Origin: Minisyncoccota bacterium
GTDB lineage: Bacteria; Patescibacteriota; Minisyncoccia; Minisyncoccales; GCA-002788555
Length of the DNA stretch: 10,170 nucleotides
Assembly: GCA_028697615.1 (NCBI GenBank)
Contig: JAQVET010000023.1
Location: 1 to 10,170 of the forward strand
Reading direction: 5' to 3'
The translations under genes and the position numbers were made by a program. Position 1 is the stretch's first letter. Each line of letters opens with the position of its first letter. The notes below the pieces were generated by a model. It made no database searches. It saw nothing but the letters and a program-made list of their open reading frames with translations, and was not told the DNA's origin. This document shows, piece by piece, positions 1 through 8,456 of the stretch.

Positions 1-21
1 TAACCGTTCAGTTAATAATTT

Positions 22-739
22 ATGCCTCAAAGAGCAAATGTCAAGTGGAAAAGACTTTTTTTGGGGAAAAAACCAAGTCTAATATGATCTTGATGAGGCT
101 AATAAGATTCTCAGGAATTTAATCCGGACTATAAAACCGAAAATACAAGAAATTTATCAAGGTTTTATATATGAAAAACCAAAATACAAAAGACAGGGAA
201 ACCCTTATGAGATTTATGCTGAAGCGGCCTGGGGTTATTTAGCTCCTCAGGAAGAGTTTACTAACGATCTCCATTTTACATTCTCCTTGAGCGAGACCAG
301 TTTTTTCATCGGACTGACGATTCCCCATAATGCCGGCCAGAGGTGGCAAAGACTTAAGGCAATATGTCAGGATGATAATCTTTTCCGAGAGTTTGAAAGC
401 CTGCTCTTCGAGCTAAGAAGCAAATTGCCTAATATCTACCTTGAGTTTTTGCAGCGCCATTATGTGAGGAGAACAGATGGTGTTATCGACGGGATAATCG
501 AGCTGAATTTGGACACAATAAATGGTAATCCCGAAGAGAACGTCAAAAAGAATAAAGCATTGTGGGAGGGCCTGAGAAACACACTTGCCCGTAAGACAAG
601 CTACAACGGCCAGCTCATGATCAGAACAAGATATTTCTTTAAAGAACATCCCGAGATGGAAAACGAGAATTTCAAAGACGAAATAATCCGCACCACTTCC
701 TCTTTCAAACCCCTGTATAAATATTTGGCTGAAAAATAA
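22..739 (+). pseudogene. Broken gene of unknown function, frame interrupted near base 82
   Basis: The frame ending at the TAA of 737-739 is open back to base 83 and reads as continuous protein, but it has no ATG, GTG or TTG before a TTG at 287. That TTG has no Shine-Dalgarno (SD) sequence and sits in the middle of protein-like sequence, so I do not accept it as the start. A different frame starts with ATG at 22, encodes MPQRANVKWKRLF and onward, and ends at TGA 85-87. Joining it to the downstream frame at 82/83 would give a single protein of about 220 residues. A third frame, open from base 3 to the TAA at 120-122, could also be the missing upstream part. The protein is soluble, without signal peptide or membrane segment, and ends in helices (FKPLYKYLAEK). 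I do not recognise the family. It may be a frameshifted relic, a sequencing error or a recoded gene. Confidence 0.5.
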
Positions 740-776
740 TACTAGAAATGGCTTAATCCTTAATTTGCAGAAAGCA

Positions 777-989
777 ATGGCTAATCCAACGGTCCAAAAG
801 ATAATAGGTGTTTCTGATGTTGCTCAATTAAAAAAAATAGATCAGGAAACAAGTGCACTTCCAGAAAACTTCAAGAAGGCCCTGGGCTTCTGGGATGCTT
901 TTGAAGTCAAAGAAATACATGAAAAACTAAATGACGTTGTTAGCAGCATAGATAAGCTCAAGCTGGTAAGAAGCGAGTTTGCACGATGA
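777..989 (+). CDS. Small hypothetical helical protein or gene fragment
   Basis: Seventy codons from ATG 777 to TGA 987-989, read in the same direction as the broken gene upstream and starting 37 bp after its stop. A TTG at 765 would add four residues; I prefer the ATG, although only a weak purine stretch (AGAAAG) precedes it. The product (MANPTVQKIIGVSDVAQLKK and onward) is predicted helical and charged, with no cysteines, no membrane segment and no motif I recognise. The C-terminal half looks like a short amphipathic helix pair. It could be a genuine small gene, or the 3' end of a larger decayed gene, since its neighbour is also broken. No function is assigned. Confidence 0.4.
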   Translation: MANPTVQKIIGVSDVAQLKKIDQETSALPENFKKALGFWDAFEVKEIHEKLNDVVSSIDKLKLVRSEFAR

Positions 990-1245
990 AAAGTCCGGCT
1001 GTCAAGCTATATTAGCAGCAATACGGTTGATACACTTGGTGAGGCCTAACCTTAATCCTAAAACGTTTTAAAGACTCAGTTTAGAGAAGATTCCTTCTAC
1101 AAAGTATTCTTCGTCATCATTAAAGATTAATTTTGCCACTTTTTTGCATCAACCCTTAATACTGCCGTTTCGCCGAAAGATAAACGAAGGAAATGGGGAC
1201 TTTTAATGCTATCTTCGTTACATGGGCTTGGTAACATGTTTCCTT

Positions 1246-1341
1246 TCGATGCTTATTATCAGATACGAGCAGGCATGACCTGTTAAAGGAAACACACCTT
1301 AAAACATAGCTATGTTTGGTCTTGACTATGAGACCATCTCC
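1246..1341 (-). mobile_element. Decayed inverted remnant of an IS right end
   Basis: The reverse complement of 10045-10140, the 3' tip and downstream end of the complete IS, aligns to this stretch over 96 positions without a gap. I count 76 identities by eye (about 79%). Similarity starts in the last codons of the transposase (GGAGATGGTCT in the IS, complement at 1331-1341) and stops abruptly on the inner side, so the coding part has been lost. On the outer side it fades at about 1241. The gap-free match suggests a conserved functional end from a diverged sister IS, not a recent copy. It lies in the opposite orientation to the intact IS. Confidence 0.8.
1302..1317. repeat. Perfect 16-bp palindrome inside the IS remnant
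   Basis: AAACATAGCTATGTTT is a perfect palindrome. The equivalent positions in the intact IS end (about 10069-10084) are not palindromic. It arose in, or was specific to, the sister copy, and its function is unknown. It could be chance in AT-rich DNA. Confidence 0.4.
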
Positions 1342-1420
1342 GAAATTGGGTTAACGCTTTCCCCTTCGGGACAGTGCTGGCCCGAATCCGATTTTTATGT
1401 CAGCTATTCTCGCACACTAT

Positions 1421-1446
1421 CAATCCAAATCAGCTGATTTGGGTTG
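1421..1446. repeat. Near-perfect 26-bp palindrome over the helicase-nuclease stop codon
   Basis: The sequence is symmetric about 1433/1434. The inner 18 bp (CCAAATCAG/CTGATTTGG, 1425-1442) are perfect. The arms extend to 1421 and 1446 with a single T:G mismatch at 1424/1443. It covers the last codons and TGA (1430-1432) of the restriction gene. As RNA it could form a stem at the operon's 3' end, but no U-tract follows on the - strand, so it is not a standard intrinsic terminator. It could equally be a protein-binding or recombination site. Confidence 0.6.
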
Positions 1447-4363
1447 CAAAGTCATCAAAGTTGTCAAACCAGTATTGTTTATAATTGTCCAAAACCTGAG
1501 CCATTCCTAGTCTTGGTTTAAGCAAAAGTTTTACGTTTACAGTAAATCCATTGTATGAAAAATCTTTGCTTTGTTTTTGTTCGGTCTCGAAGATCTTTGA
1601 GTATCCATCAATCTTTCTGTAGCCGTCTGTGTGTTCGGTTCCCTTCGGATCGACAAACAAAATCAGGTATCGTTGGCCTTTTTGCATCCAAAAAATAAAG
1701 TCGGGTTTGAAATTTGCTATATTATTTTCCTTTGGGTTGTAATAAGGAATAAAAACCTCGTCTAGTGTTTGGTCAAGTTTTGAAAACATCCACCAGTCAA
1801 ATTGTGTAAATACATTATTGGATTTAGCAAGATATTCTTCCAATTGCTCAATGAATCTTACTTCGCTATCAACATTGATAATGTGATTGAGATAATCGAT
1901 TTTTTCGGTTTCTGAAACTATCACCGGAAGATAGTAATGATTAGCTAAATATTTTATTTTAATTTTTTGATTATTGATTTCATATTTGCCTACTTCTTCA
2001 AATAATTTCAATTGCTTTGCATATTTGTCTTGAGATACCTTGCCATACATTTCATCTAATTCCTTTTTCTTTTCTGGGTATTGTCTCATGAAATCAATCT
2101 TCTTTTTAATTTCTTCATATTTCTCACCATCACTAAACCTAACCTTTTTGAAATGCACAATTTCGTCTTCCAACTGCTTAAACTTTTCAAATTCTCTACT
2201 TTTAACTCCGAAATAATCGAAGATTCGGTCAAGAATTAACCCCGGATCAAAGAGTGAATTTCTCTCACTAAAATCGTAGTATCGCTCTTTTTCCTCAAAA
2301 CTCTCTTCTGTTTTCTTCAAAACCCTTACTTCGCAATCATATTTGGCTAAAGCAACTTTATCGCCTAAGAATTTAAAAAAGTTCGAGGTTATTTCAAAAT
2401 CCTTGTTGCTCACCGGATATTTTTGCGGGTCTTTTTCCTCAGCAAAAATTCTCTGGGAGGTTTTATAAACCGGTATCAAAAGAGTATGTTTTTGTGCCTC
2501 TGGATTCAAAATAAATGCATCGCCTAAATCTTTATCTTGTTTTTCTGCTTTCAGCGTTGCAATTATTTCCTTCAGATTTTCGGCATTAGTGCCAAAAACA
2601 AATAAGGTCTCAATCGGCAAGATAAAATGTTTCACCTTCTCAAATAACTGTGCTGTTACAATTTTGGCATTAAACAAATTCTGGAGCCGTTTGCGCTTGT
2701 TTTTCTGCGGCTCTATTCTTACGCCCCTGCCCACTGATTGCAGAACGAATTTTTTAGCGTCGCTTCCAACTCCGATATTCACAAACAAGAGCAGGTTTGG
2801 TCTATTGGAGTCCCAACCTTCATAAAAAGAACGCGAACCCATTAAAACATTTATATCCGAATCATCGCGATTGATACGCCTAAAATAGCTTTCGTTTGCA
2901 AAACTTTCGTTTATCTCGTAACCCTCAAGTTTATCTTTTAGCCAACCAGAAATATCACCGATTTTAATTAAAGCAAACGGTCTTTCAGCAGTCATTAACC
3001 TAAAAATCAATTCTTGCTTATTGCCGGGGATTTTCAAAACTTCAATTTTGCCGGGAGTTTTAGCATTAAAAACATATTTCAAAATATCCCCGTAATCCAA
3101 TCTTGAAACCAGATCAGCATTTATTACACACTCCAATTCCTCAAATACAAACTTGGCGTTATCGCAAAATTCTTGGACAAGTTCCTGTTTTGCTCGCTCA
3201 AGCAAATCTACCCTAACTTGGTTCTCCGCTACTTTTTCTAATTCTCTAAAAAATAACTCCAAATCAGCATCTTGTACATTTACAGAATTAACCAGGGTCA
3301 AAAGAAGCGGGCGATGGTATAGGGAATCGTCAACCTGTCTGATCTTTTCATAATGCTTATTGATGTAAGTTAAAAGCAAAAGTGTTTTTAAAACGATTTG
3401 TTGTTTTTCGATTGGCGCAAAGTCGCCTTGCCCGCGGAACGCTCTAATTTCCGCAGACGATACATAAATATGCTTGCCATATCCTTCTTCAACGAATCTT
3501 GAAAGATTGAAATTAAAAACGCAGGTTGCAAAGTCCCTCGGGTCAGTAAAGGTTGCAGAAAAATTAAACAAAAATCCGTTTCTTGAAAGTATAGAGTATA
3601 ATATCTGTCTTTTGCTGTCTTCCTTATCGCCTTTGTGGGCTTCGTCTAAAAGAACATACCATTTGCCGCCATTATCATAGTTTTTAAAATTGACGATTTT
3701 TTCTTTGTGTTCATCAGAAATTAAATCGGATCTGTAATAAAAAACGGTAATTTCGTTTTTAGGAAATGGAAGGGCGTTTTCACGCTTGACGCTCTCGTAA
3801 TCTCTTAAATTCTTAAGGTTTATTTTTGTGTCAAAATTAAAGCTATTAAATTCTTCAACATGAATTTTAAATTGATCTAAAAGGTCGTCACGATGAGCCA
3901 AAAAAAGAATATCCAGCGCTGGTAATTGTTTTCCCGCAATAAGTTTGCCCAAAAATTCAATCAATTTAACAATAATCAGGGTCTTTCCTGAGCCTGTGGC
4001 CATCCAAAAACTCATTCGGTTGATAAAATGAGTAAAGGGAATTTTAGAATCAATGGCAGGATAATCTTTGTCGTATTCTAAAAGATATTTTGCGGTTTTT
4101 TTGCCCTCTCTTTTTTTCAAATCATAATCAAAGTCTTCCGTAAAACCGTTGGATTGGTAAAGATTGAAAAAGCTTTGCTTGTCCGCTTTTTGATCTATAA
4201 AATAAAGCCACAGACCCTTAAGAGCATTTTGGAGGGCCTGCTTTTGAAAATCAAAAAGTGTTTTGTCTTTTGAAAACCGCGCAAAATCAAACCCTTGCCA
4301 TTTTACGGGCAAAGTTTCAAAAGAGATATCATCTACGATGTTTTGGAGATAAAGTTTAGACAT
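1430..4363 (-). CDS. Type III Res-like restriction subunit: SF2 helicase with C-terminal PD-(D/E)XK nuclease
   Basis: A 977-residue protein close to the usual size of type III Res subunits. Motifs in order: a Q-motif-like segment (LFDFQKQAL, about 36-44), Walker A MATGSGKT (121-128), DEAH box (240-243), SAT motif III (269-271), a GSRSFYEGWDS segment (509-519) and motif VI QSVGRGVRI (542-550) with arginine fingers. A Lys/Glu-rich, probably coiled-coil stretch (about 725-790) leads to the C-terminal domain, where PD (887-888) and DPK (905-907) form a PD-(D/E)XK nuclease core. In this family ATP-driven translocation or switching after site recognition by Mod leads to double-strand cleavage. All key residues appear present. 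Its ATG overlaps the stop of the DUF6119-like gene by 8 bp (ATGTCTAA), implying translational coupling. The type III assignment is firm at the domain level; the recognition site cannot be deduced. Confidence 0.9.
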   Translation of the reverse strand: MSKLYLQNIVDDISFETLPVKWQGFDFARFSKDKTLFDFQKQALQNALKGLWLYFIDQKADKQSFFNLYQSNGFTEDFDYDLKKREGKKTAKYLLEYDKDYPAIDSKIPFTHFINRMSFWMATGSGKTLIIVKLIEFLGKLIAGKQLPALDILFLAHRDDLLDQFKIHVEEFNSFNFDTKINLKNLRDYESVKRENALPFPKNEITVFYYRSDLISDEHKEKIVNFKNYDNGGKWYVLLDEAHKGDKEDSKRQILYSILSRNGFLFNFSATFTDPRDFATCVFNFNLSRFVEEGYGKHIYVSSAEIRAFRGQGDFAPIEKQQIVLKTLLLLTYINKHYEKIRQVDDSLYHRPLLLTLVNSVNVQDADLELFFRELEKVAENQVRVDLLERAKQELVQEFCDNAKFVFEELECVINADLVSRLDYGDILKYVFNAKTPGKIEVLKIPGNKQELIFRLMTAERPFALIKIGDISGWLKDKLEGYEINESFANESYFRRINRDDSDINVLMGSRSFYEGWDSNRPNLLLFVNIGVGSDAKKFVLQSVGRGVRIEPQKNKRKRLQNLFNAKIVTAQLFEKVKHFILPIETLFVFGTNAENLKEIIATLKAEKQDKDLGDAFILNPEAQKHTLLIPVYKTSQRIFAEEKDPQKYPVSNKDFEITSNFFKFLGDKVALAKYDCEVRVLKKTEESFEEKERYYDFSERNSLFDPGLILDRIFDYFGVKSREFEKFKQLEDEIVHFKKVRFSDGEKYEEIKKKIDFMRQYPEKKKELDEMYGKVSQDKYAKQLKLFEEVGKYEINNQKIKIKYLANHYYLPVIVSETEKIDYLNHIINVDSEVRFIEQLEEYLAKSNNVFTQFDWWMFSKLDQTLDEVFIPYYNPKENNIANFKPDFIFWMQKGQRYLILFVDPKGTEHTDGYRKIDGYSKIFETEQKQSKDFSYNGFTVNVKLLLKPRLGMAQVLDNYKQYWFDNFDDFATQIS

Positions 4364-5852
4364 TTTTTCTATAACTTACATAAATAATTGGTTTGTATCT
4401 GGCATTTTGCACCAATCGTTTCCAATCGGCTAACTTCATATGAAAAATCAAAGAGTTCAATTCCGAAAGCTTGTTAAATTTCTGTTTCCTATCAAAAACA
4501 AGCCACAAGCAGATCGTTTCAACATCTTTTTCTTCGTCATTGATCAGAAGTCTGCTTTGATTGTTTTGCAATAGCTTAACGGTATTGATTGCCTGGTCGA
4601 CTACATAGTTCATCTTTTGCGGAGTCCCAAATTTAACAAAGTGTAGTATCTTGTCTTTATACAAATCTACCTTCTCTACCCTATATATTTTGCACAAAGA
4701 TTCATTCAACCTATCACAATTAACAAATCCTTCTCTGCCTTTTCTATTATTAAAGTCCCGCTCTGTCTTATCACTGACTTCTTCTTGCTCCTTAAAATCA
4801 ATGCTATCAACTTCCGCTTTTAAGAAATCCACATATGATTGGTTAAATTGATACCATTTACCGTCAATAAGACAATATCGCTCTTTTTCTTCCACAAAGT
4901 CCAATGTCTCTTTAAGCGACACAGAAAAATCTCTGCCAAACTCGTTGTGAACTTTTACTCTTACATCATTAAGTTTTGTTTCAAGATTGATATTATTTTC
5001 TGAAATAAACTGCCTCAGCCGGTCTAATGTAAGCTCTCCTTTATCAGTGTGAGAGTCGCGATCTCCCCTCACATAAAAGCTGTATTCGTATTGGTCAGAG
5101 AAAATAAAATCTACGCCCGACAAGGTAATATCACTTTCTTGCACCGTAGATGATTGAGACGTGCTAATCAAAACCTTGGCGAGCAAATTATCAAGTTTGC
5201 TTTGTGTTTCTTCATCTTGCACCAAAACAACCTTTGGCAATTTAATTCGTGAGCTTTGCTTTAGTATTTCCTCAATTTTTATGATAAAATCGGGTAATTC
5301 TTCAGGTTTAATCTCAATATTAAATTGGGCGGAATGCCCAAAGCTCGCAGTTTTTCCCCATATATTTTTATCAATCGTTCGAGCTTTCAAATAGTGAAGT
5401 GATTCGCCGCTGTCAAAATCAATACCACTACCTTCCTGATAGGTTGTGATAACCTTATTTATCCGGCTTTTGTAAAACTTTGAGTTTTTTATTTTAGGGT
5501 TTATCTCATCAACAATTCTTTCTGCTAAATTAAGTCCAAAATCACTATCGCAAAAGTGCTTCAAGTAAAAATGCGACTTACCAAGGCTAACCGCGTAAAC
5601 AGTTTGGGAGTTATAGATAAGTAATGTTGCAAAATATATTTTATTTTTTGGTTTCTCTGTTGTTCCGAAAAAATCTTTATAAATGTCAGTCCACCAAATA
5701 TCTATAGCGTCAGGTTCTTCCGAAAAATAAAAATCCAGATAAAATCCATCAATACTCTTGCTCCCTATTTTTGAAAGCCCAACTGATTGAAATTTCTTAA
5801 CAAGTTCATCTCGTTGGGTAGGATTGATTTTGTATAAGTTAAATTTTGCCAT
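4356..5852 (-). CDS. DUF6119/TIGR04141-like protein embedded in the restriction operon
   Basis: A 498-residue protein from ATG 5850-5852, two bases after the methyltransferase stop and preceded by a GGTGG that can serve as SD. An upstream TTG at 5862-5864 would add only MVVI, and MAKFNLYKI is the more family-like start. Features recalling DUF6119/TIGR04141 ('sporadically distributed protein') are FATLLIYNSQTVYAVSLGK (about 74-92), DFGLNLAERIVDEINPK (104-120), GKWYQFNQSYVDFL (331-344), DRLN (380-383), and VDLYKDKILHFVKFG (395-409) followed by a helix (VVDQAINTVKLL). There is no signal peptide or membrane segment. The biochemical role of this family is not established to my knowledge; its members are known from scattered, defence-like contexts. 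Its place between Mod and Res suggests a third component or an accessory to restriction. The family call rests on remembered pattern, not a search. Confidence 0.7.
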   Translation of the reverse strand: MAKFNLYKINPTQRDELVKKFQSVGLSKIGSKSIDGFYLDFYFSEEPDAIDIWWTDIYKDFFGTTEKPKNKIYFATLLIYNSQTVYAVSLGKSHFYLKHFCDSDFGLNLAERIVDEINPKIKNSKFYKSRINKVITTYQEGSGIDFDSGESLHYLKARTIDKNIWGKTASFGHSAQFNIEIKPEELPDFIIKIEEILKQSSRIKLPKVVLVQDEETQSKLDNLLAKVLISTSQSSTVQESDITLSGVDFIFSDQYEYSFYVRGDRDSHTDKGELTLDRLRQFISENNINLETKLNDVRVKVHNEFGRDFSVSLKETLDFVEEKERYCLIDGKWYQFNQSYVDFLKAEVDSIDFKEQEEVSDKTERDFNNRKGREGFVNCDRLNESLCKIYRVEKVDLYKDKILHFVKFGTPQKMNYVVDQAINTVKLLQNNQSRLLINDEEKDVETICLWLVFDRKQKFNKLSELNSLIFHMKLADWKRLVQNARYKPIIYVSYRKNV

Positions 5853-5854
5853 AA

Positions 5855-8449
5855 TTACCACCAAATCAATGGTTTAATTAGTTTATAATCCAAATCTTTG
5901 GTATTGATTTTTGTTCCATCTTCAAATTCCACTTCGCCATCGCTTATTTTTCGAATCCATTTACCGATAAGGTTTGATAAGGTTTCGGCAATGTCTATAT
6001 TTGGGTAGAGTTTTGATAAATCTACCTTGACCTTTTCTTTCTCGTAATCAATCTCCAGCGCTTTAAGCATCTTTTCATCTTTTAAAAATACATATTCCTG
6101 ATAGGAAGTTTTCGAAGGCGAATTAAACAAATCGCCATCCTCGTATTTACAATTTGCCAATGCTTCTTCGTATTGCTCAAGTTCGTAATATTTGAAAAAC
6201 CCACCGCCTTGCCAATTAACGTCTTTAGAAATTCCACATGGTTCATGATTTCCTTTCCCGGCCAATGTTTCTTTCATCCTTGGCAAGATCGTTGTATAAT
6301 AATAATCTGCCATTTCTATACCAAGCCATTTTTCCCCTATTTTTTGCATTACTCCTGAAGTTGTACCTGAACCTAAAAAGAAATCCAAAACTAAATCATT
6401 TTGATTTATATTTGAAATATGAATTATTTTATTTACAAACGACTCTGGTTTTTTCCCACTCCCAAAGTATTGAGGGCCTTCGTATCCAGTTCGATTAAAG
6501 TCATTTACCATATTTAAATAATTAGGATATGGAATTTCTTTGATATCTTCTTTATTTGCGGGAACCCCTTGAAAATAATCTCCATTTTTTCTTCCTGAAG
6601 ACTTATCAGGAATGTAAAAATAGCGATATCCTAAACCATCATTCCCCATATGGTAAATCTTGTATAAATAACCTTTATTTTTTTCAAAATCAGGTTCAAG
6701 ATATTTTACGAAAAATCTCCCACTCGAATTTCCTTGTCGGATTGATCCCCTAATATTTATTCTTTTTAAATGTTTTGTTGAAGGTAAGCTTTGCATTAAT
6801 TGGTATTCTCCAGGTTTAAAAACTTCAACTTTTTTCCCTCCTAACTCGATAACTGCACTCGGATTTTTAATCTCTTTAATTTGCCAAATATATTCCTGAA
6901 TCGAAGTATTATCTATTTTTATTTTTCTTATTTTATGTTTATCAGTTTTTCTATAATATAATAAATATTCTATAACCTCATGAACATCCTTATCTCCTTT
7001 TAATATTCTTTCTTCATGCCTAACCTTAATGGTGAAATTTGTCAGGTAATTGGAATCTCCATAAATTAGATCTAAAACATGTTTTAAATTATATAGCTCG
7101 TTTTCATTAATACTTACACAAATATTACCAGACTCTTTTAAAAATTCTTTAGATAAAGTTAATCTATTTAACAACATAGTAAGCCAACTGGCGTGTTGAA
7201 ATTTATCCTTATAAATAAATTCATCACTTCCTGTGTTATAAGGGGGATCAATGTAAATTGTCTGCACTTTTTCTTTGAATTTTGGCAGGATTGTATTTAA
7301 TGCCTGATAGTTTTCGCTTTTTATCAGCCAGCCGTCCAGAGATTTGTCTAAATCTTCAAACTGGCCCAAAATCTCAAGCTCTAAATCCTTGAAATACTTG
7401 GTATCAATCGGCAAATGGTGATATTTTTCTGATAAATGTTTACTCATTAAATCAGTTGTAAAAATATCGCTTACTTTGAAGTTTTCATCTACAATACCAA
7501 GTTCTTGCCACTCTTTAATTTGTTCATTTATAATTTTATGCTCTAAAATTCTTTCTACTAATGATATATCTTTAATTCTATCCAGAGTAATTACATAGTT
7601 TGAATTTTTGACAAACTTCGGTTTGTTCCAGATTTTTACCAGTTCGTCTTCAAACTGCGAAATAAAATCAATAATTTTGAAAGCTATGTCTTTGAGAATT
7701 TGAAGTTCATTAACTCTATCCGCGCTCCATTCTTTAGCCCCTTCCCAGAAATACTGATAACTCCAGAGTTTAAACTGCTCCTGCAAAAATGCTTTGGCGT
7801 TTTTATTAATGAAGAAATCAACTTCACTTTGTATTTCAAAAACTCTAAAGGCACGCTCTAGTTGGTCATCGGTAATGGCAATACCCTTTCTTTTTATGGC
7901 TTTCAATATCTCATCTTGTTTCGTTTTTGTGCCTTTTTCGGAGTATTGAACGTCAAAAACAATCGTGCTGTCTTCACGGACTTGATTTAATTCAAAGACA
8001 AGAGATCGTTTTTCATTTGCTTTTTTGTTTTCTATCTGTGAAGCATCGAAATAAAACTTGAAGCCGTCGAACTCCACCGGCAAACTTCTGAAAATCCGGT
8101 CGGTTTTGACATAGTAGAGCATCTGTGTCTTCCAAAAGAGGATGACATCTTTTTCATCAGTATAAACCTTTTCATAGACGTTATTATGAAATGGTGTTGA
8201 ATTGAAATAGATTGAACCACTTTCTGTAAAATAGCGGCTGAAAAATGAGTAGAGCTTGTCAAAAAGTTCATCTCTAAAAAAGGGATATTTTTCTAAAGCT
8301 TTTCCTATATCGTCTTTGAGAATAGCTTCAATTTTGCGGTAGTAGTTTGACTTTATTCTCATCAAATTAACAAATCCACCCTTGCCTTCAACCTTAGCGC
8401 CAATAAAAACATCCGATAACGCCTTATAAAACTTTTGTTCTTTAGTCAT
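5855..8449 (-). CDS. Type III Mod-like site-specific DNA adenine N6-methyltransferase with long N-terminal extension
   Basis: An 864-residue beta-class amino-methyltransferase: catalytic motif IV DPPYNTG (401-407) precedes the AdoMet-binding motif I DFFLGSGTT (689-697), with the WLGIEM segment following at 708-713. The DPPY form indicates N6-adenine methylation. The long insert between them (about 475-650) should hold the target recognition domain. Classical Mod proteins are about 600-680 residues; here roughly 370 residues precede the catalytic domain, including KFVKNSNYVITLDRI (278-292), a segment I associate with extended Mod-like enzymes. The C-terminal part after about 730 is probably the dimer or Res-contact region. 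It protects host DNA and supplies specificity to Res. The start ATG is 7 nt after the regulator's stop with no clear SD, so coupled translation is likely. A DNA stretch encoding the start of the recognition domain is noticeably more AT-rich than the rest. Confidence 0.9.
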   Translation of the reverse strand: MTKEQKFYKALSDVFIGAKVEGKGGFVNLMRIKSNYYRKIEAILKDDIGKALEKYPFFRDELFDKLYSFFSRYFTESGSIYFNSTPFHNNVYEKVYTDEKDVILFWKTQMLYYVKTDRIFRSLPVEFDGFKFYFDASQIENKKANEKRSLVFELNQVREDSTIVFDVQYSEKGTKTKQDEILKAIKRKGIAITDDQLERAFRVFEIQSEVDFFINKNAKAFLQEQFKLWSYQYFWEGAKEWSADRVNELQILKDIAFKIIDFISQFEDELVKIWNKPKFVKNSNYVITLDRIKDISLVERILEHKIINEQIKEWQELGIVDENFKVSDIFTTDLMSKHLSEKYHHLPIDTKYFKDLELEILGQFEDLDKSLDGWLIKSENYQALNTILPKFKEKVQTIYIDPPYNTGSDEFIYKDKFQHASWLTMLLNRLTLSKEFLKESGNICVSINENELYNLKHVLDLIYGDSNYLTNFTIKVRHEERILKGDKDVHEVIEYLLYYRKTDKHKIRKIKIDNTSIQEYIWQIKEIKNPSAVIELGGKKVEVFKPGEYQLMQSLPSTKHLKRINIRGSIRQGNSSGRFFVKYLEPDFEKNKGYLYKIYHMGNDGLGYRYFYIPDKSSGRKNGDYFQGVPANKEDIKEIPYPNYLNMVNDFNRTGYEGPQYFGSGKKPESFVNKIIHISNINQNDLVLDFFLGSGTTSGVMQKIGEKWLGIEMADYYYTTILPRMKETLAGKGNHEPCGISKDVNWQGGGFFKYYELEQYEEALANCKYEDGDLFNSPSKTSYQEYVFLKDEKMLKALEIDYEKEKVKVDLSKLYPNIDIAETLSNLIGKWIRKISDGEVEFEDGTKINTKDLDYKLIKPLIWW

Positions 8450-8456
8450 GGTTTTA

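Larger units (their letters stand above)
990..1429. other. Gene-free interval with IS debris
   Basis: No credible gene fills these 440 bp. The recognisable content is the inverted IS-end remnant at 1246-1341, described separately. A 23-codon - strand frame (1068-1139, GTG start, AKLIFNDDEEYF near its start) has protein-like composition but is too short to call. A 6-bp perfect stem with a 10-nt loop lies at 1365-1386 (TTCGGG/CCCGAA) and is followed on the + strand, after a short gap, by five Ts. This is too weak to call a terminator. The interval behaves like a graveyard between the left flank and the restriction operon. Confidence 0.6.

Noticed and set aside
287..739. TTG at 287 as the true start of the left-edge gene
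   Set aside because: No SD upstream, and the same frame encodes convincing protein back to base 83, so the TTG is internal.
1365..1386. Hairpin TTCGGG/CCCGAA as an intrinsic terminator
   Set aside because: Only 6 bp with a 10-nt loop. The T-run on the + strand is several bases away, and no T-run follows on the - strand where the operon ends.
2589..2825. + strand frames inside the helicase-nuclease and DUF6119-like genes (this one and those at 3153, 3474, 4651 and 5161)
   Set aside because: All are antisense shadows of long, motif-bearing genes, with low-complexity Ser/Leu/Phe-rich translations.
5853..5864. TTG start at 5864 for the DUF6119-like gene
   Set aside because: The ATG at 5852 has a GGTGG SD at good spacing and gives a more family-like N-terminus; the TTG adds only four residues.
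8032..8271. 79-codon - strand frame inside the methyltransferase gene
   Set aside because: It lies fully within the methyltransferase coding sequence in another frame and shows no independent start signal or recognisable domain.
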